Shown here in pieces: positions 12,001-21,688 of a stretch of DNA of 64,000 bases. The DNA comes from Liolophura sinensis (Eukaryota; Mollusca; Polyplacophora; Chitonida; Chitonidae). The DNA lies in contig NC_088295.1 of assembly GCF_032854445.1 (NCBI RefSeq), positions 78,894,028 to 78,958,027 of the forward strand. The letters are read 5' to 3'. A model generated the notes under the pieces. It had not been told where the DNA came from. It made no database searches and saw only the letters and a program-made list of their open reading frames with translations. The position numbers and the translations under genes are program-made. How positions within the stretch are numbered: the first letter of the stretch is position 1; each line of letters begins with the position of its first letter.

Positions 12001-12106
12001 CTGTGTACTTTTCGGCGTAGTCGCAGAAATGATCTTCTTCCAGCCTCTGAAAGTGATACTGTGGGAGACTTGCCTGGCGTGGATTAAATTACGAAGTCCT
12101 GCTTAG
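1..12106 (+). CDS. Polycystin-1 family gene, 3' part: PLAT end, TM2–TM5, giant TM3–TM4 loop
   Basis: Exons 1–24, 168–296, 1596–9109, 10684–10850, 11219–11252 and 11646–12106 join in matching phases (2,2,1,0,1) into 2,776 codons including the stop, with the 5' end outside the window. Donors read gtaaga, gtaagt, gtatca, gtgagt and gtaatg, and every acceptor ends in ag. Polycystin-1 proteins are membrane receptors with an extracellular GAIN/GPS region, TM1, a cytoplasmic PLAT domain and ten further TM helices, the last six forming a channel-like module with TRPP partners. Seen here are a PLAT end (WFL..V.VYD then KKW.F), the pre-TM2 stretch RIFGKP (family: VFSRP), TM2 ending LSNLLVY (family: LANAMFY), TM3 followed by RNIRPK, and TM4–TM5 with LPWW and QPLKV. 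The stop follows TM5 directly, so no channel module is encoded. An intact frame of this length argues against a pseudogene. Family assignment rests on motifs read by eye and the sequence is very divergent. Confidence 0.78.
168..296 (+). CDS. Exon: C-terminal part of PLAT domain and linker to TM2
   Basis: The acceptor is ggccacag and the donor a perfect gtaagt. The frame is open throughout (FLKEVNVYDPQKQKKWHF at its start) and matches the PLAT pattern of hydrophobic strand, D.Q and KW.F. In polycystin-1 proteins PLAT lies in the cytosol between TM1 and TM2 and is thought to bind lipid or partner proteins. The exon ends in phase 2, and base 1596 completes a Val codon, giving NTSVSRNTFGNFLEKV across the junction. 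That has the length and spacing of the usual PLAT-to-TM2 linker. An earlier gt at 284 would break the phase. Confidence 0.72.
297..1595 (+). other. Intron of the polycystin-like gene
   Basis: It runs from gtaagt to cctttgcag. It contains a poly-C run (about 937–949), a triple repeat of a gctcgtacgta-type word near 615–645 and no open frame that fits the gene. One exon-like segment (1233–1264, between ttacag and gtgagt) has the wrong exit phase for the 1596 exon and was not used. Confidence 0.6.
1596..9109 (+). CDS. Giant 7.5-kb exon: TM2, TM3 and most of a ~2,550-residue cytoplasmic loop
   Basis: The acceptor is cctttgcag. The frame is open from 1558, so the Met at 1651 is probably internal. 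Numbered from that Met: TM2 about 19–41, TM3 about 47–74, then RNIRPKW, then a Cys/His cluster (C101, C103, C106, H113, C117). The rest is highly charged, Ser/Lys/Asp/Glu-rich and probably largely disordered. It carries nine copies of a motif like I..DI..FD..L...G (near 185, 260, 347, 1424, 1517, 1639, 1744, 1849, 2020). A recurring (S/T)xYxLxxDY-type motif lies near 440, 618, 1049, 1170, 1293 and 1363. A duplicated block covers 440–595 and 618–775. Residues about 2270–2470 are less biased and look helical and folded. The chosen donor (9109|gtatca) leaves phase 1 and fits the next exon; reading on would stop at 9136. I recognise no family in the loop. Confidence 0.8.
9925..10018 (+). repeat. 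SINE 3' tail remnant (family A-like)
   Basis: A stretch like 'ccgccatcatgtataag … attctgaagcacggttttaa' followed by taag/aaat repeats resembles the end of the full-length SINE at 52.85 kb (ccgtcgtataagtgaaatattcttgagtacggcgtaaaac). It is diverged and lacks a recognisable tRNA head. Confidence 0.4.
10081..10410 (+). mobile_element. tRNA-derived SINE (family B), near full length
   Basis: The head looks like a tRNA of the Ser/Leu type: A box in 'ccgggtggttaagacgctt' and B box 'gggttcagtcc' about 55 bp later. A roughly 200-bp body follows, ending 'gaagcgttaaacaccaatca' and an (aac)n tail. Similar taataaata sequence on both sides may be a target-site duplication. The 3' end resembles that of family A, which suggests both used the same LINE machinery. 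Confidence 0.72.
10537..10612 (-). repeat. SINE family A 3' tail, reverse orientation
   Basis: (attt)n is followed by 'gattagtgttttatgccgt' and 'tctcaagaatatttcactt'. This is the reverse complement of the family A end (aagtgaaatattcttgag…gcgtaaaacacc). Only the last 60–70 bp are kept. Confidence 0.55.
10684..10850 (+). CDS. Exon: Ser/Thr-rich end of the polycystin-like loop
   Basis: A pyrimidine-rich acceptor (ccttttttttag) precedes bases gc, which complete the Gly codon begun at 9109. The frame MASKSVKETPATQTTKVG onward is open to donor gtgagt. It encodes 55 whole codons and ends in phase 0. The segment is hydrophilic and Ser/Thr/Lys-rich like the loop before it. Its ATG could be read as the start of a separate small gene. 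The exact phase fit to both neighbours makes an internal exon more likely. Confidence 0.65.
11219..11252 (+). CDS. 34-nt micro-exon of the polycystin-like gene
   Basis: The acceptor is ttatgattgacag and the donor acaacag|gtaatg. The exon reads GKGDGVDSLTT and leaves one base, which joins base 11646 to make Asp. If the donor is ignored, the frame runs to 11476 through a hydrophobic stretch (LVLLLGFVLWAVGG) and ends in HHH-stop. That product would resemble a short alternative C terminus with one membrane segment, so intron retention is possible. Confidence 0.55.
11508..11573 (+). repeat. Decayed tandem copy of the start of the terminal polycystin exon
   Basis: The 33 bases from 11538 match those from 11646 at about 25 positions (both begin attttaaa), and each follows an ag acceptor (atttcag, gttgcag). 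The preceding intron bases also resemble each other. Spacing is about 108 bp. If spliced in from 11537|11538 the frame would give a short peptide and then a stop, so this copy is either dead or acts as a poison acceptor. Confidence 0.5.
11646..12106 (+). CDS. Terminal exon: TM4 and TM5 of the polycystin-1-like protein, with stop
   Basis: The acceptor is ggtttcgttgcag. After a charged helical stretch comes LPWW (11879–11890), TM4 (about 11891–11960), a short extracellular turn, SSEW, and TM5 ending in QPLKVILWE (12041 onward). Polycystin-1 proteins share exactly this order: LPxW, TM4, a turn with a Trp, TM5, then (Q/E)PLKV.L.E. Here the frame ends ten codons later (KLRSPA-stop). In relatives the chain continues to TM6–TM11. 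A donor-like gtgaga lies at about 12115 but only after the stop. Either this is a channel-less polycystin or a later part has been lost. Confidence 0.75.
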
Positions 12107-12477
12107 AAGTCATCAGTGAGAGCCATACAAACACACTGTAACTAACATAAAACTAACTGTGTCTTGTTAAAGAACATGTAAGCAGTCCCACAACCAGAGT
12201 TCTCACACCCTTGTTCATGCAGGAAGGTTTATTGACTATGATCTCGAAACTGTCTTTGTATCTTGGGTGTAAAACTATCCTCTCTCTTTTTTCTTCAATA
12301 TCAGCACACAAACTGTTTTTTTTTTGAAGTTTGTATGTATGGTTGTCGACCAAGATGGATGTTTGTATGACGTCATACGAAGTTATTTCCAATCTGGCGT
12401 TTTGTAGTTGTTTAAGTGTTAGAAGGAATCATTTCAGTTGGTCTGTGTATCTCACATCGGTGATCAAAGATGAACAC

Positions 12478-12645
12478 GTCGCAGAGTGTAAGCCCTTGAC
12501 TTATGGAGTTCCAACTTCAAATCCAGCTCTAGCTGACTCCGCTGCGGCTTACTAACGACAAATGCCGCGATACTGTCGTGTTTGCTTCTCGAGTTTGCCA
12601 TCGAAGACGTAAAAAACTATTGAGTGAAACACCATCCAACAATAT
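12478..12645 (+). repeat. SINE-like remnant
   Basis: A B-box-like 'acttcaaatccagctct' is followed about 110 bp later by 'gagtgaaacaccatccaac', resembling the ends of families A and B. It is too diverged for a firm call. Confidence 0.3.
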
Positions 12646-12862
12646 TAAGATTCTTGTAACATAACTGAGCAGTGGACGACAGTCCTTTTCAGAATAGCAC
12701 AAGAAACTCGTAGCATGTAGTCGGTGACTCAGTATTCAATTTGATAAGCAGACATAGCTTATTATCTCGCAGTTACGAGGAAAGACGAGGTACTATGAAA
12801 TAGGAGAAAAGTGTCGGTGTCGGTGTCGGAGTAAGCTTCTGGTCAGCTATTCATTTTGCATG

Positions 12863-12868
12863 AATAAA
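12863..12868 (+). promoter_or_regulatory. Candidate poly(A) signal for the polycystin-like gene
   Basis: A canonical aataaa lies 757 bases after the stop codon at 12104–12106. No nearer canonical hexamer was noticed on this strand. It is chosen by position only. Confidence 0.3.
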
Positions 12869-15591
12869 GGTTTATGTTTATTTAGCTTTCATTACATCTT
12901 CGTGATGAATATGCTCTGAAGATGTAGACTTCTTGATTAGACTGTCATTTTAAGTGAAACACTAATCGACGAGCTGCCGGGTTTCTCATAACCCATGTTT
13001 TAAATTTATTGACACTCATCTTATTATGAGCTACACTATCCCTGCGCGAGTCTTTTAATTTATTATCTTAAAGCTACATGTTCCGTTTTATTATCACGTC
13101 TTTTATTATTTTCCCATGAAGCTCTTAGACCATAAGCCAAAAAGATTGCTATAATTGATACATATTACAGTTGTTTGATATATCGATTCGGGATTCGCCG
13201 TTCACGACTGCATTTTGCTTGTACTTTCTATTTAGGTATTGGATGATACCAACTAATTACTCATGAAATAAAAACAGTCTGTAAAACAGATGATAAACAT
13301 GCTTTTACAGCCATTTTTTGGATGTTTGAAGTAGACTTACCGATCAGTCAGTCAGTATCCGTCACTATGCCAGGTAACGTTTAAAGGTACTTGTATGTGG
13401 TGCATGGACTATAATTAACTTACATGTACTAAGGTAACTATTTATATATGGTCGATATCACTAAAAAAAATATGGAAATTGTAACAGAAAGTCTGTTGTG
13501 TGAGTGACGCTTTAGAATGTATCTATAATACATAATACTGTGAAATATTCAATTATTCGTTTAGTCTAACACAATCTTTATGATGAATTAATAGAATAGG
13601 CGTACCATATTTAACAGAATAATCTGCTGCCATAATAGAATACATTTTAGTATCGCACACACAACACACATTCTGTTAAACAAACGCAACGGTTAGAACA
13701 TAACATTAAAAAAGGATTAAATTCTCCGATAAAGTGCCACAATCACATGGCTAACTGTTTCCCATGTAATGAATTCATAAATATCCATGATGTCCTTAAT
13801 AGGCGGATCAGCTAAAGCCATAGCCGTGCAGTATTATAATGACGTTGTCACATCTCTGTTGACAATAGGGATATTGCATAGAGTGCCAGCGCGTGAATTC
13901 CGGTTTATATTTCTGGATAAAGGGTTACTCGCTGTAATTTGAACGCACATGCAAGTGCTAAATATCACCGGATTATCTACAGATTGGTTGGCATAAGTGT
14001 GTGCAAGTGACATTAACACATGCGGTTGCATCTCTCCGTTCTCTGACACACCTTCCCAGCCGCGACACGGACGAGCTATAAAGCCTCGTTATGTAGTTAT
14101 TTCATCAGAGCCATATGCTGTGGCAGTTGCCAACTGAGTAAAAAATTAGGCTTTTGCAGACGTGAATTTGAGTTCGGAGTTTAGAAAGCCTAATGAGTTG
14201 ACAAGTGAGAGGAAATGTGGTAGCTGGTGGTGTGACGTTGTGCAACACACTGGATTAGCGGAGGTGTTTCATTAGATTGACATGGCATGACGAAATTTGT
14301 CAACGCTTGGTTGGAGCTAAATATGGAAATGAGAAACTTGGTCGGCATCGTGTGATCGATGGCGTTTTGGCCTGCACTGACCATTGGACGAAGAGTCTGT
14401 GGGCATGTCTGCTGTTAGGCAAACGGCTGGACGAGCACACGACTCCTGAAGGACATCAGTCACCTCAGTGAACAGACTTCTCCCCACCCCACGTAACGTA
14501 ACGGATTGTTGTGGCCGCTAAAAGCTGCGTCTTAGCTTGATGCTCGTATATTTGCCTAAATAGCCCCAATTAACGAACGCTTTATCCAAAAAGAAGGAAG
14601 ATGGAATGAATGATTTACCCCTCCCATTGGAAATGTCAGTCTGCTTATCAGTCCGAAAACGTTAATGCAAGTTAAAGGAAAATAGCCATTTGACTGTTCT
14701 CACAGGCTTTACCAATGCCGACCAGGACAATGCTCACGCTAGGGCGCGTTAAGTGCTGGTTGCTTATAAATTTAAACCCTTTTGGCGTTTATATTAGCGA
14801 CGTTGTCATTTGCTTTACTGCGCAGCATTAAGTCAAAGGTGGCTGTAAATGGCACTGTCAGATCTAATCAAGATATTAATATTTATTTGCCACTATTCAG
14901 ACTGGACGTTGGTGAATTTCCCCAGACAGCGAGCTAACCTAAATTTAGAAACATTCGCACATAAGGTTCATTCTTTGCACTACAAATGACAAACACTATT
15001 ATTGCCTGTGGCCGCCATTGCCTGGTGAATGTCGCCAATGTAGGGAAAGGATGCATAACTGATTTATAGACATATATCCTACAGGGCATTTTACATCGGT
15101 TAGTTTAATGTTGGTGCCTTATGCCCTATACTTTAAGTATCTTCCTTGGAGAAGAAATGACAGCATTTTATGTTCTTACTCCCAGTATAAAGGCCAATTT
15201 TATCCCCAACACATTCTCATGTTTCCTTCGACATCATTTGAAGATGCAGTCCAAACCATAAGACCTACCATTTAGTTGATTTGAAACTGGCGAAAAAATA
15301 AAATATAAATGGGAAGGTTGACATTTCACTTCTCTGTCTGGCAGATTGCTTTTTATTACGTGCGGTTTCGTATACAAATTGTAGGATTTGCATAATCTGA
15401 CAGAAAAATGAAAATGTGGCGAAGTTTCTGAAATTAACACTGAAAATGTTGTTTTAGTTGACACTCAAACGTGACGTCACTTCACAGAGCTGTCTTCTAA
15501 AGATGAAAGCTATCTTTACTTTTACCCCGTATTGTTGTCATGTTTCTGTGCGATTTAACTCTTATGATCACTGAATTCATTGAATTGACAG

Positions 15592-16203
15592 GAAACAGAA
15601 CTTGGAAGACTAAGTCAAACATGTTCTTCACGCTGAAGAATGAGATTGAAGTCAATGAAGCTGTGGTTTTGACAGTGAGTTATTGTTGTATAATCCGATC
15701 TCTGTCACTTCTCGTTCATATGGACGATTGTCGTACCGACTTGCAAAATTTTGCAAGCGTATGAACAAGTCGCTCGATTTCAGGAGATATCTACAAGTTG
15801 TGTCGGATATCATTTTGTAATGTTTTCAGTGAATTAGTCGAATTGTATACAAGTTGATACAACAAATCTTACCTTGTGAACGCGGCTGAATGCTTAGGGA
15901 TATTCAAATCGTTATGATTCATCGACTCAAAACAGAAAACGTGCAGCGGGAAACTGCAAACTGGCGTCAAGCGACTGGTCCAAAATGCGGTATCAGCTGG
16001 AAATGGACATGCTTGCGCAAATGTCGTGATTTATTTGAGGTTTTTCTCTTTTCTCAAATAATAATAACTTAAAACACCTTCTCTACAAACAAAACCCCAC
16101 GTCTTAAACTTTGACATGGTACATAGGATCCTTCAATCAACATTCACAACTGCTTGGATCTTTTGGAGACACTACTGAGAACACAATGACTCCAACCAAA
16201 GCT
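15592..16203 (+). other. Three exon-like segments of unknown gene
   Basis: The first, 15592–15674, lies between ttgacag and gtgagt and is open in one frame (NRTWKTKSNMFFTLKNEI…). The second, from 15936 to about 16040, follows aaaacag and is open in phase 0 (KTCSGKLQTGVKRLVQNAV…) but lacks a good donor. The third, 16127–16203, lies between tacatag and gtaagt and is open (SFNQHSQLLGSFGDTT…). First and second join in phase; second and third do not. I recognise no domain. They could be exons of an unrecognised gene or chance. Confidence 0.22.
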
Positions 16204-17355
16204 GTAAGTCAATCCATATTTTTCTTTAGCAGATAAAGGAGCTAAAGGTCAAGGCTATACTTTTTGTGAAATGGTTTTAATCTGTATTGAGTCATCAATT
16301 AAACGACGAAGCAGAGTGTTATCGGTGGTATATTCAGTCACTTGGGACAATGTTTCTAACTGGTATAACAACTTTTCTGTGCATTGTTAGAATGTGACAG
16401 GGAAAATTAAACCTTAAACATACGCTAAAATGTCAGAACTGTTTTGTAATTGACCGCGGTCCCAACGTCGGTTTCCCTGACAAGGTCGCAGACTATTCCC
16501 TGGCCTAAATTGTGACCGTTACAAGATGGACGTGATATGTTAACCACAGACTGAATATCTAATAGAGTAAACTTTGATGTAAGAGAAGGCTTGTCTCGTC
16601 TTTCCGTATTAGACGTCATTGATGTGATCACGGCACTCGGTTATGATGAAGGTTTGCAAAGAATACGGGAGGTATCACATTAGATTCGTTCAGAGCGTTA
16701 GTAAAGTCACAGATAGGCAAGTAACAAAGGAGGAGATCGTTCAGGCATTGATGTACACTTTAATGCATAATGTGCATTAAGGCTGTGTGCCAGTAGACTG
16801 GGATCACATTACTGTTGATCCGGGTGTGAGGATTCTACTGGTGGACGCTGACCTCGCTCGTCTTTGTCTGAAACATATTCAAAAATGTTAAACCTTAGAA
16901 TAAATAAATATTTCACCTGGATTTTGATTTTAAAATAAACAACAGTTAAGCACGTTATAAAGATAGCATCTTGATTTTGTTAAACTAAACAACAATTAAG
17001 CCCGTTATAAAGATAGCATCTTAAAGGCTTTAATAAAAGACGTTCACATGTATTTCATGATAATACCGAAAGCAATACGATATACACAGTAAAAACTAAA
17101 TTCCAACTTTAAACTGAGGTGCAATAAATCCAGCATTACTCTATGCACTCTTTAACACATTTGAAAATTGTCTGCATGTCATGAAAGTTTCACAAAACAG
17201 TTCTTTTTTCGACAGTGTGACTAGTTTAAGCGTCTATTTTGGCAATCGTCAGCTCGAGTTCAAACTCGAGTTTCCCATTTCCAATACGATCATTATCCTA
17301 CGGACAACATACGTATTATTTGTTTTAATTAACAGAAGCAATCATCAGTATACGC
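16204..17355. other. Non-coding stretch 3' of the luqin gene
   Basis: No gene is seen. It contains a 50-bp tandem duplication at 16921–17022. For the luqin gene on the minus strand, attaaa-type poly(A) candidates read on that strand lie at 17324–17329 and 17029–17034. Confidence 0.45.
16921..17022. repeat. 50-bp tandem duplication
   Basis: The word 'cgttataaagatagcatctt' occurs twice, 50 bp apart, in a unit that also shares 'aacaacagttaag'/'aacaacaattaag'. Only a few differences separate the two copies. Confidence 0.7.
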
Positions 17356-17477
17356 CTACCTGAGACACCGCAGTTTGCCACCTGTTAAACGGAAGCATAA
17401 GCTACTTGGAAAGCCATCGAGCAGATTTTGAAGTAAATCTCTGGTTCTCTCGGTGTCTCCACTTGTGTTTTCATCAT
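17356..17477 (-). CDS. luqin: Luqin coding exon 2: acidic spacer and two-cysteine C-terminal peptide
   Basis: After acceptor tttctttcag the first two bases complete an Asp codon with the last base of exon 1. The exon reads DENTSGDTERTRDLLQNLLD, then GFPSSLCFRLTGGKLRCLR and tag (17358–17356). The CX9C motif with TG between the cysteines and Arg before the second is what luqin precursors show at their C terminus. The exon is too short to appear among ordinary long frames; it was found by searching for the expected motif. Confidence 0.9.
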
Positions 17478-20400
17478 CTGAAAGAAAACTCGCAGGATCA
17501 AAATAGCTGAACACGGTAATTGCGGATTCACGACGTTAATAGCCACTTAAAAACGTTAATGTCTAATTAATTTAAGTAAAGTGTACTATTTTCTTCGCCA
17601 AGCCAATCGGCAGTGCATCGGATGCATTTGAATTAATAAAACATTGCGTCTTTGATCCTAATTAAACAGGAAGGCAAAGCAAAACGACCGAATTCACACA
17701 CATTCACTTATGTTTTATAGGCATTTCCTTATTAAAGTTACCCAATAATGTTGGAAATAGTGTCCAGGCCGTCGCTTTTTACGGGGTAATCGAATCTCAC
17801 AAAAATCACGTAGGCGGAAAGAAGAAAGAAACGGTAGCGTTCTAGGTGAACAATTTTCATTTTGTCGAAAGGAAAACATATCTTTTCAGGGAAAAACTAT
17901 ATTACCAGTGTCTGCTATGTGAATTTAAATGTGTCATTCATATATCACGCCCTCTAATTGAACCGCGGTGAATCAAAACATTTCATAACTGAGTCTTTCC
18001 TGTCTTGCCAAGGGAATTTCCTTACAATTGTACAGATGTATTTGTGCTCCGACATTTCACTCAACACCATTATGTGTTTTGCGAGTATAATATAATTTAT
18101 TTGCCGTTTATCAATACAAATGATAAACTCCAATGAAAGTTATACAAATATCAGATCATCGAATACACATAAAAGATAGAGTACAATATGCTTCATTACA
18201 GAAAGGGAGCCAGCTTGACCTCCTTGATGACAGTAATATTTCAGGCCCGGAAAAACTTTTCAAACTCAGTATGGAAGTAATAACTTGTTGGGACTGTTTT
18301 CAGATTTGGAAATGAGGTCTCTAATACTTCGCATTTTCAGCCTCCCAAAATGGTTTCGAGGTTGTAGGACTCGTCTGTCAGTTCGTCGGTCCGTCGGTCC
18401 GTCCGTCCGTCCGTCTGTCCGCCCGTCCGTCCGTCCGTCCGTCCGTCCGTCTGTCCGTCCGTCTGTCAGATTGTCAACAAACAGTTTCCCGGCTTCTTTT
18501 CATACCGCTCCATCGTACTGAATATAAAGTTGGTACAAGGCCTCACCATGACAAGTTACAGATCCAGTTAAATTTCCAGGCTCTTTCGTCCATTTTTGAC
18601 AAAGTTGTGGCGGATTTTGTTCTCGTTTGGAAAGTTTTTCGGACTTTCGCTCAGAACGGTTGACCAACACTCGTTACAGGTCTGGGAAGCAATACTCCAA
18701 GAGTGCTTGTCTGTGTAGGACTGCTGGTAGGTCAATCTGGTCGTGCACAATCTCTACAACGTCACAGCGAAAGCGATATTGTTATAGTCAGAGATGGAGG
18801 CTTTTGTGTTGCCCTTAGTTTACGTCACGCCTATTGTTGTAAAATAGTTTACAAGATAATGTTCCATAAGAGTCAAAAATGTTTTAACGCTACTTAAAGC
18901 AGAAAAAATTAACAGCTGCCATTCACAACAATTTGTTCTGTGGAAAAAAGCCATGGTCTAAAGATAATGGGACAATTAAGGTATTTGGGCATACAACGCG
19001 TTTGTTTAAACTGTGGAACTATGTTTTCAAAATGCAAGAGGAATCACTTACTACTCCTTTTCACTACTTAAGTACTCATCTATCAACTTAGTATTCATTG
19101 GTTTTATATGTACACAAGCAAGGGTCTGGTGTGTTGTATGCATTAATCTCATCTGACTACCAAGTTAAAAGCTTACTTTTGCTCCCGGCAAAAATATAAA
19201 AACTTAAACATGTCATAAACTAATAAATGCCTCGCGAAAAATGTCCTTCTGTAAAGGTGACAACGTCAATACACACTTTCCATCCTTTATTATTAAGTCT
19301 AAATGATTTATTTGTCATTGAAATGTTTTTGTACAGAATTTGGCTTTAAAACTATTTTAACGGCCATTCAATCCAGTTCGAACCTTTTAAAATTGAGCTT
19401 AAGCAATTCACAAGTAACCATTTCAAACAAGAGTTGTTAGCACATTGGGATGCTCCATGAACTGTATGTTTATCCAGATAACAGAATTACTGTGTGAATT
19501 TTTGATTTTGTATTAATATTATACAAACCATAATTATTGTAATATTCAACAGCAGCCATAGACTCTGAAATCGAATATTTTCCTGATAATTTTGCTTTTA
19601 TCACTAAGAAAAGCAGGTCGCTTCTGCTTTCTCTTTGAGAAGAGCCCATCATGATTCATGTAAGGTCGTGGGGATGAGGTAATCGATGAAATGAGTTTGC
19701 CATTTTGCATTTTCCTTAATTGGATCATGTCAACCGCATCACTGTGGAACGCAATGCGGGAAAATCTATGCCCCAGTTGTTTGATTTCGGAAACACATTA
19801 AATATTTAAGATAGGTTTGAATTTCAACTCCATGCCTTAGTTGTAATCACTTTCCTGCGAGTCAACGATCAGTTTCAATCCATTTGATTGTCTTATTGTG
19901 CTTAACTTTCAACGTAAAAAAAGGAAACCAATAAGGATATTGAAAAACATCCGGGTTGTTCATCGGGTGAGCTAACGGTTGTTTTTATATGGAAGATGGA
20001 ATTGTCGTGCGTATGGATATTAGTTCTGGCAATTTAGCACCGCCAAGTGTTATTTCTTGACATTTCATTGTAAGGTTTTTCCTCACATGGTCGTACACTC
20101 AATCTCAATTGTTTTCTCATCCTGTAAACATTGGCCAACTGCCGACGGAAGGTGGAGAAATAAAATTTATGGTCGTTGTAACGTTATAGTCCAGTGTTTC
20201 CGTTTATTTTTACAGTCCATTTTGCAAATACCAGTTGAATGAATGTGTACAAGTATTGGAAGTTTTCTGTAGCCGACAGTACCTAATAAAAGATTATTTT
20301 TTTAAATTTTAAAATATCGGCCAAGGCCCGCACTGAAATCTCTTCGTTTCTTGCCCTCACATAACTCATCCCGGATTCCGTCTTTGACTAGTCACGGCCA

Positions 20401-21688
20401 CACAATTCTGATCATAACACTGCTCAGTTGGCCACATTAAAAATAATTGAAAATGGTGTTGCAAAACTTTAGTGTCAATTCTTTAAAAACCTTACACGAA
20501 AAACGCACGATAGTATGGCCACTGAGGAAAGCCCACAAATATGTGCTTTGCCACATTTTCCACTGAGTAACGTTTTCGACCGTCTAATGTAAAATGTTAA
20601 ATATCATAGATATGGTTGGATTGCACCAATTTGAGCTTTTTGAATGCTGTTCTCTCAAAGTGTGCTAAACTTTGTCACTAAGTGTGTGAAACGTGTGCAT
20701 TCCAACATGAGGAACAGTACTTAGGCTTCAGAGAAAACATGTAAAATATCCTCAATAAACTGCATGCGAATCCTGATCATCAAAGGTAGCCTTTACCTTA
20801 ATTGGTGGCTTTGCTAAATCTGCGAAATATCATGATTTCGTTTTTTGTTGCCTGCATAAGGGTTTCTTGGCACTCATGTAATTGTCAATGCTTTTATGTC
20901 GAATCCAGAAGCACTCAACCATGTCACAATCTTGCGTGACGATCTCAGCTTTCGGATAATGCAATAACTTTGATGTAAGCAAAATTGTTCTTATCTCATT
21001 ACAATTTTCTATTTCAGGCTAAAGGCTCACGACATTGATAACTTTTATAAGCCTTCTATGTATATGATAGAAACAGAATTCACAAAAAAGCTGTGATTTA
21101 CATTGGGCATATTCTAAATTAATTCATATGATACACTTCTTCAGCAACTCGAAAACACGGTTGTCTACTTTACTGGTAGTAAAGGAAGCGAAAATTTGCA
21201 TAAGCAGATTCGTGGCTAAATTACCAATAAGTGATCACACCTAGATTGTTACATGTCCCCTTCTTATCGAAGACATCACATAGGCTCCACTTCAAACACT
21301 ATCTGCTATCAATAATTATATGTTAATTAAAACCGTATCAAGGTTATTAGATATATACAAAGAAAGAGTTTATTCTCAGGAAAACACCTTTAAGACTTTG
21401 AATGGCGGCTGGAATAGGAAAGTTCGCGTGTCAAGGGAAGCTTCAATTAACAGCCGACTCGGGCTGGTGTCAAAAATGTAACTGTGAGTTGTGATTTCAT
21501 AGAGATAAGCCGAAAAGGCAAATAGATGTTGGCTTACCTGAATGTAGTTGTGCGAGGACGTCTAGTTCGGGATCTAGCCTCTTACCGAACCTTCCCTGAG
21601 GTCTCCACTGGGGAAGGGCCTGAACAGTGAAGATGTAGAGAGAGGCTAACGTAACGAGTACCGTTATCAGGCTGGACGGCCTCATGTT
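17356..21688 (-). CDS. luqin: Luqin-type RFamide neuropeptide precursor
   Basis: Two minus-strand coding exons (21685–21538 and 17477–17356) join in phase 1 into 90 codons including the stop, giving 89 residues. Residues 1–23 are a signal peptide ending TVQA. Then comes LPQWRPQGRF followed by G-K-R. Gly supplies the C-terminal amide and Lys-Arg the convertase site, so the mature product should be LPQWRPQGRF-amide. The rest is an acidic spacer and a C-terminal SLCFRLTGGKLRCLR with two cysteines nine residues apart. Luqins are secreted neuropeptides acting on a G-protein-coupled receptor; the Aplysia peptide is APSWRPQGRF-amide, and luqin precursors share a two-cysteine C-terminal motif. Splice signals are cag|gtaagc and tttctttcag. 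An acceptor (cttctcttgcag) three bases before the ATG shows that a 5'UTR exon lies further upstream. All key features of the family are present. Confidence 0.93.
17478..21537 (-). other. luqin: 4.06-kb intron of the luqin gene
   Basis: It begins gtaagc and ends tttctttcag on the minus strand. It holds a (GTCC)n-type microsatellite (18381–18466) and otherwise unremarkable A/T-rich sequence. No internal gene is supported. Confidence 0.7.
18381..18466. repeat. (GTCC)n/(GTCT)n/(GTCG)n microsatellite
   Basis: Tetranucleotide repeats run through this stretch. They create a frame reading SVRPSVRP…, a by-product of the repeat and not a gene. Confidence 0.95.
21538..21688 (-). CDS. luqin: Luqin coding exon 1: signal peptide and amidated peptide
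   Basis: The exon begins aac-ATG right after acceptor cttctcttgcag. The ATG occupies 21685–21683. It encodes MRPSSLITVLVTLASLYIF, the Ala before the mature peptide, LPQWRPQGRFGKR and a short acidic tail (LDPELDVLAQLHS), then splits a codon at donor gtaagc (GT at 21537–21536). The open frame extends upstream to an earlier Met. That Met lies beyond the acceptor and would bury the signal peptide, so the internal Met is preferred. Confidence 0.92.

Larger units (their letters stand above)
12107..15591. other. Non-coding stretch downstream of the polycystin-like gene
   Basis: I see no supported gene. A possible poly(A) signal aataaa lies at 12863–12868 and a SINE-like remnant at 12478–12645. A TATA-like 'ctataaag' near 14076 has no coding sequence after it that I can defend. 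The remainder is A/T-rich and without obvious repeats. Confidence 0.5.

Noticed and set aside
18285-18521. Arg/Pro/Ser-repeat protein
   Set aside because: It is a translated GTCC microsatellite.
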